The notes under the pieces were generated by a model, which saw nothing but the letters and a program-made list of their open reading frames with translations, was not told the DNA's origin and made no database searches. Of a stretch of DNA of 64,000 bases, positions 9,049 through 17,186 are shown piece after piece. This DNA comes from Polaribacter sp. Z022 (lineage in GTDB: Bacteria; Bacteroidota; Bacteroidia; Flavobacteriales; Flavobacteriaceae), in assembly GCF_023555495.1 (NCBI RefSeq), contig NZ_JALCZO010000001.1:248001-312000 (forward strand), given 5' to 3'. Within the stretch, counting starts at the first letter, position 1, and every line of letters begins with the position of its first letter. The translations under genes were made by a program, and so were the position numbers.

Positions 9049-9858
9049 TTAATTGGCTGGAATTAAACCAGCATAAAAATCTAAATAACTTTCTTTTAAG
9101 TTTTCAGTCTGATACCCTAAAACAGGTACGTTTTGTTCTTCTATAAAAGAAGTAAGTTCGTCTGAAATCTCTTCACTACCATGAATAATTGCATCAGAAT
9201 TTTCAATGGCACTTTTTAAAATATTTGTAAAGTTTGGTGTTTTAATTGTTGCAGTTTTTTCATCACTTATATTATCAAACTTAACTTTTTCAGCTAAAGT
9301 TTCATCTAAAGTTCCTTCAAAACCATTATTATATAAAGAAGTAACAATTTTACTTTCAGTAAACAAAGGTTCTTCTTTGTAAAATTCTTTTAAATAAAGA
9401 GGTAAAAGAGAAGCCATCCATCCATGAACATGAATAATATCTGGAGCCCAATTTAATTTCTTTACAGTTTCTATTACTCCTTTTGCAAAGAAAATTGCTC
9501 TCTCATCATTATCTTCAAACAGCTCATTATCTTCATCAGTAAAAACTGCTTTTCTCTTAAAATATTCTTCATTATCTATAAAATAAACTTGCATTCTTTC
9601 TTTTGGAATAGAAGCTACTTTTATAATTAATGGCATATCCATATCATTAACAACTAAGTTCATACCAGACAAACGAATAACTTCGTGTAACTGATGTCTA
9701 CGTTCGTTAATAACGCCAAACCTTGGCATAAAAATTCTTGTTTGTACCCCTTTAGAATGTGCATTTTTAGCAACATTAAAGGCTGTTGATGATAATTCTG
9801 TTTCTGGTAAGTATGGAACTACTTCCGACGAAACAAATAATATTCTCTTGTCCTTCAT
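9049..9858 (-). CDS. Glycogen/starch synthase N-terminal (GT5) domain protein
   Basis: 269 aa. It corresponds to the N-terminal Rossmann half of GT5 glycogen/starch synthases: KRILFVSSEVVPYLPETEL at the start, then PDIIHVHGWMASLLPLYL, the His-containing motif of the family. The C-terminal GT-B half with the ADP-glucose-binding elements is absent, so independent glycogen synthase activity is doubtful. The reading frame is clean, so this is not a recent truncation. It is the promoter-proximal gene of the operon with DUF4270 and glmS, and diverges from panC. Confidence 0.78.
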   Translation of the reverse strand: MKDKRILFVSSEVVPYLPETELSSTAFNVAKNAHSKGVQTRIFMPRFGVINERRHQLHEVIRLSGMNLVVNDMDMPLIIKVASIPKERMQVYFIDNEEYFKRKAVFTDEDNELFEDNDERAIFFAKGVIETVKKLNWAPDIIHVHGWMASLLPLYLKEFYKEEPLFTESKIVTSLYNNGFEGTLDETLAEKVKFDNISDEKTATIKTPNFTNILKSAIENSDAIIHGSEEISDELTSFIEEQNVPVLGYQTENLKESYLDFYAGLIPAN

Positions 9859-9884
9859 TAAATCAATCTCTTTTATAAGAAATG

Positions 9885-9892
9885 CAAAAATA
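9885..9892 (-). promoter_or_regulatory. -7 box TATTTTTG for the starch-synthase-like/DUF4270/glmS operon
   Basis: TAnnTTTG match on the minus strand, 26 nt before the start codon at 9858. It is back-to-back with the panC box at 9925. No clear -33 TTG. Confidence 0.45.
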
Positions 9893-9924
9893 CAAATTAA
9901 TATGCTAATATCGTGTTAAAATGG

Positions 9925-9932
9925 TAAGTTTG
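9925..9932 (+). promoter_or_regulatory. -7 box TAAGTTTG for panC
   Basis: TAnnTTTG match ending 23 nt before the panC ATG at 9956; divergent from the box at 9885-9892. Confidence 0.45.
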
Positions 9933-9955
9933 CAGTCTTTACTTAATTATTAGAG

Positions 9956-10807
9956 ATGAAAATTTTTAACACCAAACAAGAAATAAAAGCATATTTAACC
10001 TCAAAAAAAGAGGAAAATATATCTATTGGGTTTGTGCCAACTATGGGGGCTTTACATGAAGGTCATTTGTCTTTAATAAAAAAAGCAAAGAAAAAAAATG
10101 ACATAACTGTAGTAAGTATTTTTGTAAATCCTACACAGTTTGATAACCCAGAAGATTTGGTAAAATATCCAAAAACAATAGAAAACGACATAAAACTTTT
10201 AGAAACTGTTTCTTGTGATGTATTGTTTTTTCCTTCTGTAAAAGAAATTTATGATGATAATATTGCTTCAGAAAAATTTGATTTTGATGGTTTAGAACAT
10301 CAAATGGAAGGAAAATTTAGAGATGGCCATTTTGATGGAGTTGGTACAATTGTAAAGTCATTCTTTGAAATTATAGAACCTAACAGAGCTTATTTTGGAC
10401 AAAAAGATTTTCAGCAATTACAAATCATTAAAAAAATGGTAAAAAAACATCGTTTGAATGTAAAAATCAAAGGGTGTCCTATTTTTAGAGAAGAAGATGG
10501 TTTAGCAATGAGTTCTAGAAATACTAGACTTACTAAAGAACATAGAATTGCAGCTCCTTTTATTTATAAAACACTAAAAAAAGCACGCAAAAAATTTGGC
10601 ACAGAAAATGCTATTAAAGTTACAGAATGGGTAACAAAACAATTTAAAAAACATCCTTTATTAGATTTAGAGTATTTTACAATTGCTGAAGAAAAATCAT
10701 TAAAAACCATAAAAAACAAAGAATTTAATAACAAATACCGCGCTTTTATTGCGGTTTTTGCAGGAGAAATACGATTAATTGATAACATTCGTTTAAAAAA
10801 TCATTAA
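9956..10807 (+). CDS. panC: Pantothenate synthetase (pantoate-beta-alanine ligase)
   Basis: 283 aa, standard length. It condenses pantoate with beta-alanine using ATP, the last step of pantothenate (coenzyme A precursor) synthesis. The nucleotidyltransferase motif PTMGALHEGHLSLI, the YFGQKDFQQL pantoate/ATP region and AMSSRNTRL (the KMSKS-like loop) are all present. panD, which makes beta-alanine, follows after 24 bp, so the two adjacent genes supply consecutive parts of the pathway. Confidence 0.97.
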   Translation: MKIFNTKQEIKAYLTSKKEENISIGFVPTMGALHEGHLSLIKKAKKKNDITVVSIFVNPTQFDNPEDLVKYPKTIENDIKLLETVSCDVLFFPSVKEIYDDNIASEKFDFDGLEHQMEGKFRDGHFDGVGTIVKSFFEIIEPNRAYFGQKDFQQLQIIKKMVKKHRLNVKIKGCPIFREEDGLAMSSRNTRLTKEHRIAAPFIYKTLKKARKKFGTENAIKVTEWVTKQFKKHPLLDLEYFTIAEEKSLKTIKNKEFNNKYRAFIAVFAGEIRLIDNIRLKNH

Positions 10808-10819
10808 CCAAAAAATCAT

Positions 10820-10827
10820 TATTTTTG
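10820..10827 (+). promoter_or_regulatory. -7 box TATTTTTG for panD (leaderless type)
   Basis: TATTTTTG-CCAC-ATG: 4 nt between box and the panD ATG, inside the 24-bp panC-panD gap. It suggests panD can be transcribed independently of panC as a leaderless mRNA. No clear -33 TTG. Confidence 0.5.
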
Positions 10828-10831
10828 CCAC

Positions 10832-11182
10832 ATGTTAGTACAAGTAGTAAAATCAAAAATCCACCGTGTAAAAGTTACTGGTGCAGATTTAAATTATATA
10901 GGAAGCATTACCATTGATGAAGATTTAATGGATGCAGCCAACATTATAGAAGGAGAAAGAGTTCAAATCGTTAACAATAATAATGGTGAACGTTTAGAAA
11001 CTTATGCAATTCCTGGTCCACGTGGAAGTGGAGAAATTACTTTAAACGGAGCTGCCGCAAGAAGAGTAGCTGTGGGAGACGTTTTAATTTTAATCGTTTA
11101 CGGATTTATGGACTTTGAAGAAGCTAAAAACTTTAAACCTTCTTTAGTTTTTCCAAACGAAAAAGACAACACACTTACATAA
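10832..11182 (+). CDS. panD: Aspartate 1-decarboxylase (pyruvoyl-dependent)
   Basis: 116 aa proenzyme that decarboxylates L-aspartate to beta-alanine for pantothenate synthesis. The self-cleavage site G24-S25 (in YIGSIT) that generates the pyruvoyl group is present, as are K9 and the catalytic Y58-like region ([15 protein letters not shown]) and the core [12 protein letters not shown]. It lies directly after panC and 2 bp before a flippase-like membrane gene, so the three are probably co-transcribed, with an extra internal promoter possible at 10820. Confidence 0.96.
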   Translation: MLVQVVKSKIHRVKVTGADLNYIGSITIDEDLMDAANIIEGERVQIVNNNNGERLETYAIPGPRGSGEITLNGAAARRVAVGDVLILIVYGFMDFEEAKNFKPSLVFPNEKDNTLT

Positions 11183-11184
11183 TT

Positions 11185-12129
11185 TTGAGTTTTAAAAAAA
11201 CATTAAAAACTATATTACCTCTCATTTTGGGAGGTTTTTTAGTTTGGTATTCTATTTCAAATATCTCTATAGATGTATTAATAGGATATTTTAAAGAAGC
11301 AAAATATAGCTGGATTTTTCTTGGTTTATTTTTCGGAGTTTTAAGTCATCTTTCTAGAGCTTATCGTTGGAAATTTATGTTAGAACCAATAGGCTGTAAA
11401 CCAAAATTTACAAACAGTGTTTTGGCTGTTTTGGTTGGTTATTTAGTAAATTTAGCATTACCAAGAGCTGGAGAAGTATCTAGAGCAGTAGTTTTAACAA
11501 ACTACGAAGATGTTCCGTTTGAAAAAGGTTTTGGAACCATTGTAGCAGAAAGAATTGCAGATTTAATTATGATGCTTTCCATCATATTAATTACACTTTT
11601 TGTGCAATTCGATTTTATCTATGATCTTTTAATAAAGAACTTTAATCCTACAAAAATTATTATTGGTTTAGCAGTAGTAATTACTGGTTTTTACATTTTA
11701 ACTTCTTTAGTAAAAAAAGCAAAATCGGGTATTTTACTTAAAATTAAAACCTTTGTTGCTGGTTTAGTAGAAGGTGTTACAAGCATCTTTAAAATGAAAA
11801 ATAAATGGGCTTTTATTTTTCACACTGTATTTATTTGGACAATGTATGTTGCTATGTTTTGGGCAACAATTCCTGCAATTGAAGGTTTAAACGTTCCTTT
11901 TGGCGGAATTTTAATTGGTTTTATAGCTGGTGGTTTCAGTATTGCAGCTACTAATGGCGGAATTGGTTTGTACCCAATTGCTGTGGCTGGTGCTTTGGCT
12001 TTGTTCGATATTCCTACAGAACCTGCAACCGCTTTTGGTTGGATTATGTGGACTGCACAAACTGCAATGATTATCGTTTTTGGAGGTTTGGCATTCTTAT
12101 TTTTGCCAATTTACAATAAGAACAAATAA
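11185..12129 (+). CDS. Lysylphosphatidylglycerol synthase transmembrane (flippase-like) family protein
   Basis: 314 aa polytopic membrane protein of the UPF0104/LPG_synthase_TM family, with about eight hydrophobic helices and the family motif LPRAGEVSRAVVL followed by GTIVAERIADL. The catalytic cytosolic domain of MprF is missing, so it is more likely a flippase-like membrane protein than an aminoacyl-lipid synthase. The start is a TTG 2 bp after the panD stop; no ATG occurs before the conserved first helix (KTILPLILGGFLVWYSI), so the TTG is well supported. Confidence 0.82.
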   Translation: MSFKKTLKTILPLILGGFLVWYSISNISIDVLIGYFKEAKYSWIFLGLFFGVLSHLSRAYRWKFMLEPIGCKPKFTNSVLAVLVGYLVNLALPRAGEVSRAVVLTNYEDVPFEKGFGTIVAERIADLIMMLSIILITLFVQFDFIYDLLIKNFNPTKIIIGLAVVITGFYILTSLVKKAKSGILLKIKTFVAGLVEGVTSIFKMKNKWAFIFHTVFIWTMYVAMFWATIPAIEGLNVPFGGILIGFIAGGFSIAATNGGIGLYPIAVAGALALFDIPTEPATAFGWIMWTAQTAMIIVFGGLAFLFLPIYNKNK

Positions 12130-12150
12130 CTTCGAGTTATTTTTTAAAAA

Positions 12151-12245
12151 TTGTATCGAGAAGTTGGGCGTTCCCTAAAGGTCGCGCTTTCCACTATATC
12201 TTTTTGCAGAAAAAGCAAAAAGGATGTCGTTTCAATCGCTAACGC
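12151..12245. repeat. GGGCGTT...AACGC intergenic element, copy 1
   Basis: The gap between the flippase-like gene and radA holds a structured element. GGGCGTT at 12166-12172 can pair with AACGC at 12241-12245, and an internal 8-bp stem CTTTTTGC/GCAAAAAG lies at 12200-12207 and 12215-12222. A related element with the same ends occurs at 58863-58945. It is preceded by the 12-mer TTGTATCGAGAA (12151-12162), which also forms one arm of a hairpin at 55914. I recall similar sequences from intergenic regions of other Flavobacteria; the family is unnamed here. Confidence 0.6.
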
Positions 12246-12308
12246 AACTGTTTGCTAACTTTTAGAAAACCGATTATTTTTTTAAAGTTAAGTTTCAATT
12301 TTACTTTG

Positions 12309-12316
12309 TAACTTTG
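12309..12316 (+). promoter_or_regulatory. -7 box TAACTTTG for radA
   Basis: TAnnTTTG match ending 29 nt before the radA ATG. A second partial copy (CTTTGTAACT) lies between it and the gene. Confidence 0.45.
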
Positions 12317-12345
12317 GTACTTTCAAACTTTGTAACTCAAAATAA

Positions 12346-13707
12346 ATGGCCAAAACCAAAACAACATTTTTCTGTCAGAACTGTGGTACACAACATGCAA
12401 AATGGGTAGGTCAATGTGGTGCTTGTAAAGAATGGAACACCATTGTAGAAGAAGTAATACAAAAAGAAGAAAAACGTGTTTGGAAACAATCTACAACTGC
12501 AAAACAAACCGTAAATAAACCTTTAAAAATTGCAGATATTGTTCTAAACCCTGAAGAACGAGTTGTAACCAATAACAACGAATTAGACACAGTTTTAGGT
12601 GGTGGTTTAGTTAAAGGTTCTGTAACACTTTTAGGTGGAGAACCAGGAATTGGAAAATCTACTTTATTATTACAAGTTGCCTTAAATATTAGTCAAAAAG
12701 TGTTGTACGTTTCTGGAGAAGAAAGTCAGTCTCAAATAAAAATGAGAGCAGAACGTTTGGATGCAGAAAACTCTAATTGTTTAATTTTTACAGAAACTAG
12801 TACACAACAAATTTTTAAAAATATTGAAGAAACTGAGCCAGAAGTTTTGGTTATAGATTCAATACAAACATTACACACAAATTCTATTGAAGCTTCTCCT
12901 GGAAGTATTTCTCAGATTAGAGAAACTAGTGCAGAATTAATAAAATTTGCCAAAGAAACTGCAACTCCGGTTTTGTTAATTGGTCATATCAACAAAGAAG
13001 GAAACATTGCTGGTCCTAAAATTTTAGAACATATGGTAGATGTCGTTTTACAATTTGAAGGCGATAGAAATCACACATATAGAATTTTACGAAGTCAAAA
13101 AAACAGATTTGGTTCTACATCAGAATTAGGTATTTACGAAATGCTTTCTAACGGATTAAGAGAAATCTCAAATCCGTCAGAAATTTTAATTTCTAAAAAA
13201 GATGCAGATTTAAGTGGAACTGCAATTGCCTCTACTTTAGAAGGAATTAGACCTTTAATGATAGAAATACAAGCCTTAGTTTCTACTGCGGTTTATGGTA
13301 CACCTCAACGTTCTACAACCGGTTATAATTTAAAACGTTTAAATATGATTTTGGCTGTTTTAGAAAAAAGAGCTGGTTTTAAATTGGGTGCAAAAGATGT
13401 GTTTTTAAACATTACTGGAGGTATAAATGTAGATGACCCAGCAATTGATTTAGCAGTTGTTGCTGCTATATTATCTTCAAATCAAGATATTGCAATCAAT
13501 CCAAATGTTTGTTTTGCTGCAGAAGTTGGTTTGGCAGGAGAAATAAGACCCGTTTCTAAAATAGACCAAAGAATTACAGAAGCAGAAAAATTAGGATACA
13601 AAACGATTGTTACCTCTAAATACAACAAAATATCTTCTAAAAACCATAACATCAAATTGGTTTTAGTTGGTAAAATTGAAGAAGCTTTTGCTACTTTGTT
13701 TGCTTAA
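12346..13707 (+). CDS. radA: DNA repair protein RadA
   Basis: 453 aa, full length. RadA is a RecA-related, DnaB-like helicase that drives branch migration in recombinational repair. The N-terminal zinc finger has C10-x2-C13 and C24-x2-C27, the Walker A motif is GGEPGIGKST near residue 97, the RadA-specific KNRFG motif is near residue 252, and a C-terminal Lon-protease-like domain contains GGINVDDPAIDLA. Transcribed alone from the box at 12309; a bidirectional hairpin follows. Confidence 0.97.
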   Translation: MAKTKTTFFCQNCGTQHAKWVGQCGACKEWNTIVEEVIQKEEKRVWKQSTTAKQTVNKPLKIADIVLNPEERVVTNNNELDTVLGGGLVKGSVTLLGGEPGIGKSTLLLQVALNISQKVLYVSGEESQSQIKMRAERLDAENSNCLIFTETSTQQIFKNIEETEPEVLVIDSIQTLHTNSIEASPGSISQIRETSAELIKFAKETATPVLLIGHINKEGNIAGPKILEHMVDVVLQFEGDRNHTYRILRSQKNRFGSTSELGIYEMLSNGLREISNPSEILISKKDADLSGTAIASTLEGIRPLMIEIQALVSTAVYGTPQRSTTGYNLKRLNMILAVLEKRAGFKLGAKDVFLNITGGINVDDPAIDLAVVAAILSSNQDIAINPNVCFAAEVGLAGEIRPVSKIDQRITEAEKLGYKTIVTSKYNKISSKNHNIKLVLVGKIEEAFATLFA

Positions 13708-13733
13708 TTTTTTATGATTATACTAACAACAAT

Positions 13734-13769
13734 AAAAAGCGATTACAAGTATTGATATAATCACTTTTT
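13734..13769. terminator. Bidirectional terminator between radA and the KDG kinase gene
   Basis: Arms AAAAAGCGATTA (13734-13745) and TAATCACTTTTT (13758-13769) pair over 11 of 12 positions (one C/A mismatch). T runs follow on both strands, and the two flanking genes converge on it. Confidence 0.6.
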
Positions 13770-13804
13770 AATTAGTTTTTAAAAAAAGAAGTACAACTAC
13801 TATT

Positions 13805-14812
13805 TTATCTCTTAATTTTACCAGAAGTATTACCTTCCATTAAACTAGTTACATTATCAACAGAAACCATATTTACATCTCCAACAACAGTATGCTTTAA
13901 AGCACAGGCTGCTGTTGCAAAATTTAATGCTTGCATATCATCTTTTTCATATTGTAATAAACCATAAATAAGTCCAGAAGCGTAAGCATCTCCAGTTCCT
14001 ACACGATCTATAACATGTGTAATATCTAGTTTTTTTGCTTTAATATATTGTTTACCAGTCCACATTTTACCTTGAATTTGTTGGTGAGAAGCACTGATAG
14101 ATTTTCTTGTTTTTCCAACAACTTTTTCAATTCTAGGAAATTTCTCCATTAATTCTTTTGCTGCTCCTTGAAAGCCTCCACCAGACACTCCAAGTCCAAA
14201 CATTTCTTTAATTCCACGACTACTTGTAATAACAATGTCTGTATTTTTAACTAACTCTGGCATTACTTCTTGCATTGTTTTGCCATATTTCCACATATTC
14301 TGTCGAGAATTAATATCCCCAGAAACTTTAATTCCCATTTTATTGGCAGTTTTTATAGCCTCTATACAACATTGAGCTGCTCCTTCAGAAACTGCAGGTG
14401 TAATTCCTGTCCAATGAAACCAATCTGCACCTTCTAGCACTTCTTCCCAATTAATCATATGTGGTTTAATTAATGAAAAAGCAGAACCTTCTCTTTCATA
14501 AATTACCTCACTAGATCTATGTACAGCTCCTTTTTGAAGAAAATATTTGCCTAACATATTATCTCCATATATAACATTTATAGTACCTAGCCAATGTTTA
14601 CGTAAAAATTGAGTTGCTGCTCTACCTAATGCATTATCTGGAAAACGAGTAACATGTGCAGCTTTCATACCTAAATAACCACATGAAATTGCCACATTTG
14701 CTTCACCACCACCATATACAAGATCAAACGAACTTGCTTGAGAAAACATAGTATATCCAGGAGGAGATAATCGCATCATTACTTCTCCAAATGTTATTAA
14801 TTTTTTATCCAT
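13805..14812 (-). CDS. kdgK: PfkB-family sugar kinase, probable 2-dehydro-3-deoxygluconate kinase
   Basis: 335 aa ribokinase-fold kinase. The N-terminal FGEVMMRLSPPGYTMFSQ and the GGGEANVAISCGYLG substrate-binding loop are typical of KDG kinases, and the C-terminal GTGDAYASGLIYG holds the catalytic aspartate. KDG kinase phosphorylates the Entner-Doudoroff-type intermediate from uronic acids such as alginate or pectin breakdown, common in marine Flavobacteria. No aldolase or polysaccharide lyase is adjacent, so the sugar assignment rests on sequence alone. A long AT palindrome lies 71 bp upstream of its start. Confidence 0.8.
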   Translation of the reverse strand: MDKKLITFGEVMMRLSPPGYTMFSQASSFDLVYGGGEANVAISCGYLGMKAAHVTRFPDNALGRAATQFLRKHWLGTINVIYGDNMLGKYFLQKGAVHRSSEVIYEREGSAFSLIKPHMINWEEVLEGADWFHWTGITPAVSEGAAQCCIEAIKTANKMGIKVSGDINSRQNMWKYGKTMQEVMPELVKNTDIVITSSRGIKEMFGLGVSGGGFQGAAKELMEKFPRIEKVVGKTRKSISASHQQIQGKMWTGKQYIKAKKLDITHVIDRVGTGDAYASGLIYGLLQYEKDDMQALNFATAACALKHTVVGDVNMVSVDNVTSLMEGNTSGKIKR

Positions 14813-14882
14813 TTTAGTGTAATTTGTAATTTTGTTTTATCCTTTTGAAGATATTTAAAAATTACGAAATCTACAATTAATA

Positions 14883-14910
14883 TAATATTTAATTAAAAAA
14901 TTAAATATTA
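14883..14910. promoter_or_regulatory. Perfect 12-bp AT-only palindrome upstream of the KDG kinase gene
   Basis: TAATATTTAATT (14883-14894) and AATTAAATATTA (14899-14910) with a 4-nt AAAA spacer. It lies between the hemD terminator and the KDG kinase start, where an operator would be expected, but it could also be an unremarkable AT-rich symmetry. Confidence 0.35.
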
Positions 14911-14913
14911 GAA

Positions 14914-14945
14914 ACAAAAAAACCGAACATTTCTGTTCGGTTTTA
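14914..14945 (-). terminator. Intrinsic terminator after hemD
   Basis: Stem AACCGAACA (14921-14929) / TGTTCGGTT (14934-14942) with a TTTC loop and a T-rich run on the minus strand, 22 bp past the hemD stop. Confidence 0.85.
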
Positions 14946-14966
14946 TATTAATAGTAAAAAATATTA

Positions 14967-15713
14967 TTATTTTTTATTTACAGCCTTAATATATTTATCT
15001 AATGCCATAGTCATAGAAGGTGTTTCTGGTGAAGGTGCAGTAATATCGCACTTTAAACCTGCTTCTGTTGCTGCTCTTACTGTAGAATTACCAAATACAG
15101 CAATTCTTGTATTATTCTGTTTAAACCCTGGGAAATTCTTAAATAAAGAATCAATTCCTGAAGGGCTAAAGAATACTAATACATCATAAAATACATTTTC
15201 TAAATCAGACAAATCACTTACTACTGTTCTATATAAATCTAATCTTGTCCATTTAACTCCTAATTTATCTAATTCTGTAGGAATTAATGGTTTTAATTTA
15301 TCTGAACTTGGTAATAAGAATTTTTCTGTTTTATGTTTCTTTATTAATTTAGTTAAATCTGGAAATGTTCTAGTACCTACATAAATTTTACGTTTTCTGT
15401 ACACAACATATTTCTGTAAATAGTAGGCTACAGCTTCAGATTGACAAAAATATTTCATTGCATCTGGCACTTTAAAACGCATTTCTTCAGCAATTCTAAA
15501 AAAATGATCTACAGCATTTCTACTCGTTAATATAATTGCAGTAAAATTATTTAAGTCTACTTTTTCGCCTCTAACTTCTTTTACAGGTATTCCTTCAACA
15601 TGAATAAAAGGTCTAAAATCTATCTTAACTCTCTGCTTATCAGACAAATCAAAATAAGGAGATGTTTCTGTCTTTGGTTCTGGTTGAGATACTAAAATCG
15701 TTTTCACTTTCAT
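14967..15713 (-). CDS. hemD: Uroporphyrinogen-III synthase family protein
   Basis: 248 aa. HemD closes hydroxymethylbilane to uroporphyrinogen III in heme and siroheme synthesis. Sequence signatures are weak in this family, but IILTSRNAVDHFF (residues ~60-72), the two-domain layout, LLPSSDKLKPLIP, VLVFFSPSGIDSLF and IAVFGNSTVRAATEAG match the HemD4 fold. The neighbouring upstream gene encodes a DUF4271 membrane protein 18 bp away, a pairing I recall from Flavobacteriaceae. No other heme genes are in the window. A strong terminator follows. Confidence 0.85.
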   Translation of the reverse strand: MKVKTILVSQPEPKTETSPYFDLSDKQRVKIDFRPFIHVEGIPVKEVRGEKVDLNNFTAIILTSRNAVDHFFRIAEEMRFKVPDAMKYFCQSEAVAYYLQKYVVYRKRKIYVGTRTFPDLTKLIKKHKTEKFLLPSSDKLKPLIPTELDKLGVKWTRLDLYRTVVSDLSDLENVFYDVLVFFSPSGIDSLFKNFPGFKQNNTRIAVFGNSTVRAATEAGLKCDITAPSPETPSMTMALDKYIKAVNKK

Positions 15714-15731
15714 ACGCTTTCTTTTATGTAG

Positions 15732-16373
15732 TTAAAACAGCAATTTAAATAAGATAAATAGCGGTGCTATTTCAAAGGCGCAAAGGTACAAAATAAAATA
15801 AAACAACTCTTTTAAAATCAGGTTTTTATTATTTATCACATATAATAAGAAGCGAATAGAAAATAACACCAATGAAAAATAAACTAAAAAAGAGGTGTTT
15901 AATTGCGAATATTCAACTAAAACAATACCTATTAGTAAAAACAATGAAACAGAATACAAATAAATAGCCTTAGAAAACAAAAAGAATTTTACTTGTTTTG
16001 ATAGCATAAATAACTGAGAAAACAGGAATTCTAATAGCTTTTTTACTATAAAATACGTAAAAACAAGACCAAAAACCTTAAAAAAAACAATTAATCCTTG
16101 TTTAAATGAACTAAAATAATACACTAAAGCTTTATAAAGTACTAATGATAAAACTGTAGTAGAAAAAACAAAAATTAAACTTTTAAAAGCATTAAAAAAC
16201 GAATTATTTTCTTCAATTTCATCTTCAATAGCTCCAATATTTAAAAAAGAAAAAGCTATTCTTTTTAACCTTTTTACACTTATTCCTTTAAGAAGAAAAA
16301 TAAATACCAACAAAGACACCAATAAAATGGTAATCCAATTTGTGTCTATTATTGTTCTTTCTAATGCTTGCAC
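15732..16373 (-). CDS. DUF4271 family membrane protein
   Basis: 213 aa with about six hydrophobic helices, starting near WITILLVSLLVFIFLLKG. It matches the DUF4271 family found in Bacteroidota; the function is unknown. It is the first gene of a two-gene operon with hemD, 18 bp upstream of it, with a good promoter candidate (TTG-N23-TAATTTTG) in the divergent gap, so a role near heme or membrane biogenesis is possible but unproven. Confidence 0.78.
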   Translation of the reverse strand: MQALERTIIDTNWITILLVSLLVFIFLLKGISVKRLKRIAFSFLNIGAIEDEIEENNSFFNAFKSLIFVFSTTVLSLVLYKALVYYFSSFKQGLIVFFKVFGLVFTYFIVKKLLEFLFSQLFMLSKQVKFFLFSKAIYLYSVSLFLLIGIVLVEYSQLNTSFLVYFSLVLFSIRFLLYVINNKNLILKELFYFILYLCAFEIAPLFILFKLLF

Positions 16374-16398
16374 CTTTTCTGTTTTGCTAAGATTAACA

Positions 16399-16406
16399 CA
16401 AAATTA
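16399..16406 (-). promoter_or_regulatory. -7 box TAATTTTG for DUF4271-hemD
   Basis: TAnnTTTG match on the minus strand with a TTG 23 bp further upstream, 25 nt before the start codon at 16373. It has both flavobacterial promoter elements. Confidence 0.55.
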
Positions 16407-16420
16407 GTAATTAAATAATG

Positions 16421-16428
16421 TATATTTG
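16421..16428 (+). promoter_or_regulatory. -7 box TATATTTG for the mannosyltransferase-GNAT-dihydroorotase operon
   Basis: TAnnTTTG match 26 nt before the ATG at 16455; it is 14 bp from the divergent box at 16399-16406. Confidence 0.45.
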
Positions 16429-16454
16429 CCAACTTACTACATGAAAATTAATTT

Positions 16455-17186
16455 ATGTCAGACGCGTTAGTCATAATTCCTACCTATAACGAAAAAGAAA
16501 ATATAGAAGCTATAATAAGAGCTACTTTTAATCAAGAAAAAGAGTTTCATATTTTAGTGGTAGATGATAATTCTCCTGATGGAACTTCAGAAATTGTTGA
16601 AAGTTTAATTGAAGAATTTCCAAATAGTCTTTTTATAGAAAAAAGAATGGGTAAACATGGTTTAGGTACAGCATATATTCATGGTTTTAAATGGGCAATT
16701 GCAAAAAAGTACGATTATATCATAGAAATGGATGCCGATTTTTCTCACAACCCAAAAGATTTAATTCGTTTATACAATGCTTGTAGTAAAGAAGGAGGAG
16801 ATGTTTCTGTTGGTTCTAGGTACGTAAACAACCAAGTAAACGTTGTTAATTGGGACATGACAAGACTGTTACTTTCTTATTTTGCAACTAAATATGTTCG
16901 TTTAATTACTAGAATTCCTCTGTTTGATACAACTGCAGGTTTTGTTTGTTGGAAAAGAGAAGTTTTAGAAACCATAAACTTAGATAGAATTAAGTTTATT
17001 GGTTATGCGTTTCAAATAGAAATGAAATTTAAAGCTTGGAAACATGGTTTTAATGTGAAAGAAGTTTCTGTAATTTTTACAGACAGAACTTTAGGAACTT
17101 CTAAAATGGATAGTAGAATTATTTCTGAAGCCCTTTTTGGAGTTATAAGAATGAAGCTAAAAGGAATACCTAAAAAAAGAAAATGA
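16455..17186 (+). CDS. Polyprenol monophosphomannose synthase (GT2, DPM1-like)
   Basis: 243 aa family-2 glycosyltransferase. It begins directly with the GT-A fold (ALVIIPTYNEKENIE), has VVDDNSPDGTSE, and the metal-binding EMDADFSHNP. The overall pattern, including HGLGTAYIHGFKWA and TAGFVCWKREVLE, is that of dolichol/polyprenol-phosphate mannose synthases, which transfer mannose from GDP-mannose to a lipid carrier. There is no C-terminal membrane domain. It overlaps the next gene by ATGA, and is the first gene of a four-gene operon. Confidence 0.88.
   Translation: MSDALVIIPTYNEKENIEAIIRATFNQEKEFHILVVDDNSPDGTSEIVESLIEEFPNSLFIEKRMGKHGLGTAYIHGFKWAIAKKYDYIIEMDADFSHNPKDLIRLYNACSKEGGDVSVGSRYVNNQVNVVNWDMTRLLLSYFATKYVRLITRIPLFDTTAGFVCWKREVLETINLDRIKFIGYAFQIEMKFKAWKHGFNVKEVSVIFTDRTLGTSKMDSRIISEALFGVIRMKLKGIPKKRK

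Noticed and set aside
16441..16470. Nine-codon frame (MKINLCQTR) just before the mannosyltransferase start
   Set aside because: It overlaps the start of the gene in another frame and shows no leader-peptide pattern such as runs of one amino acid.
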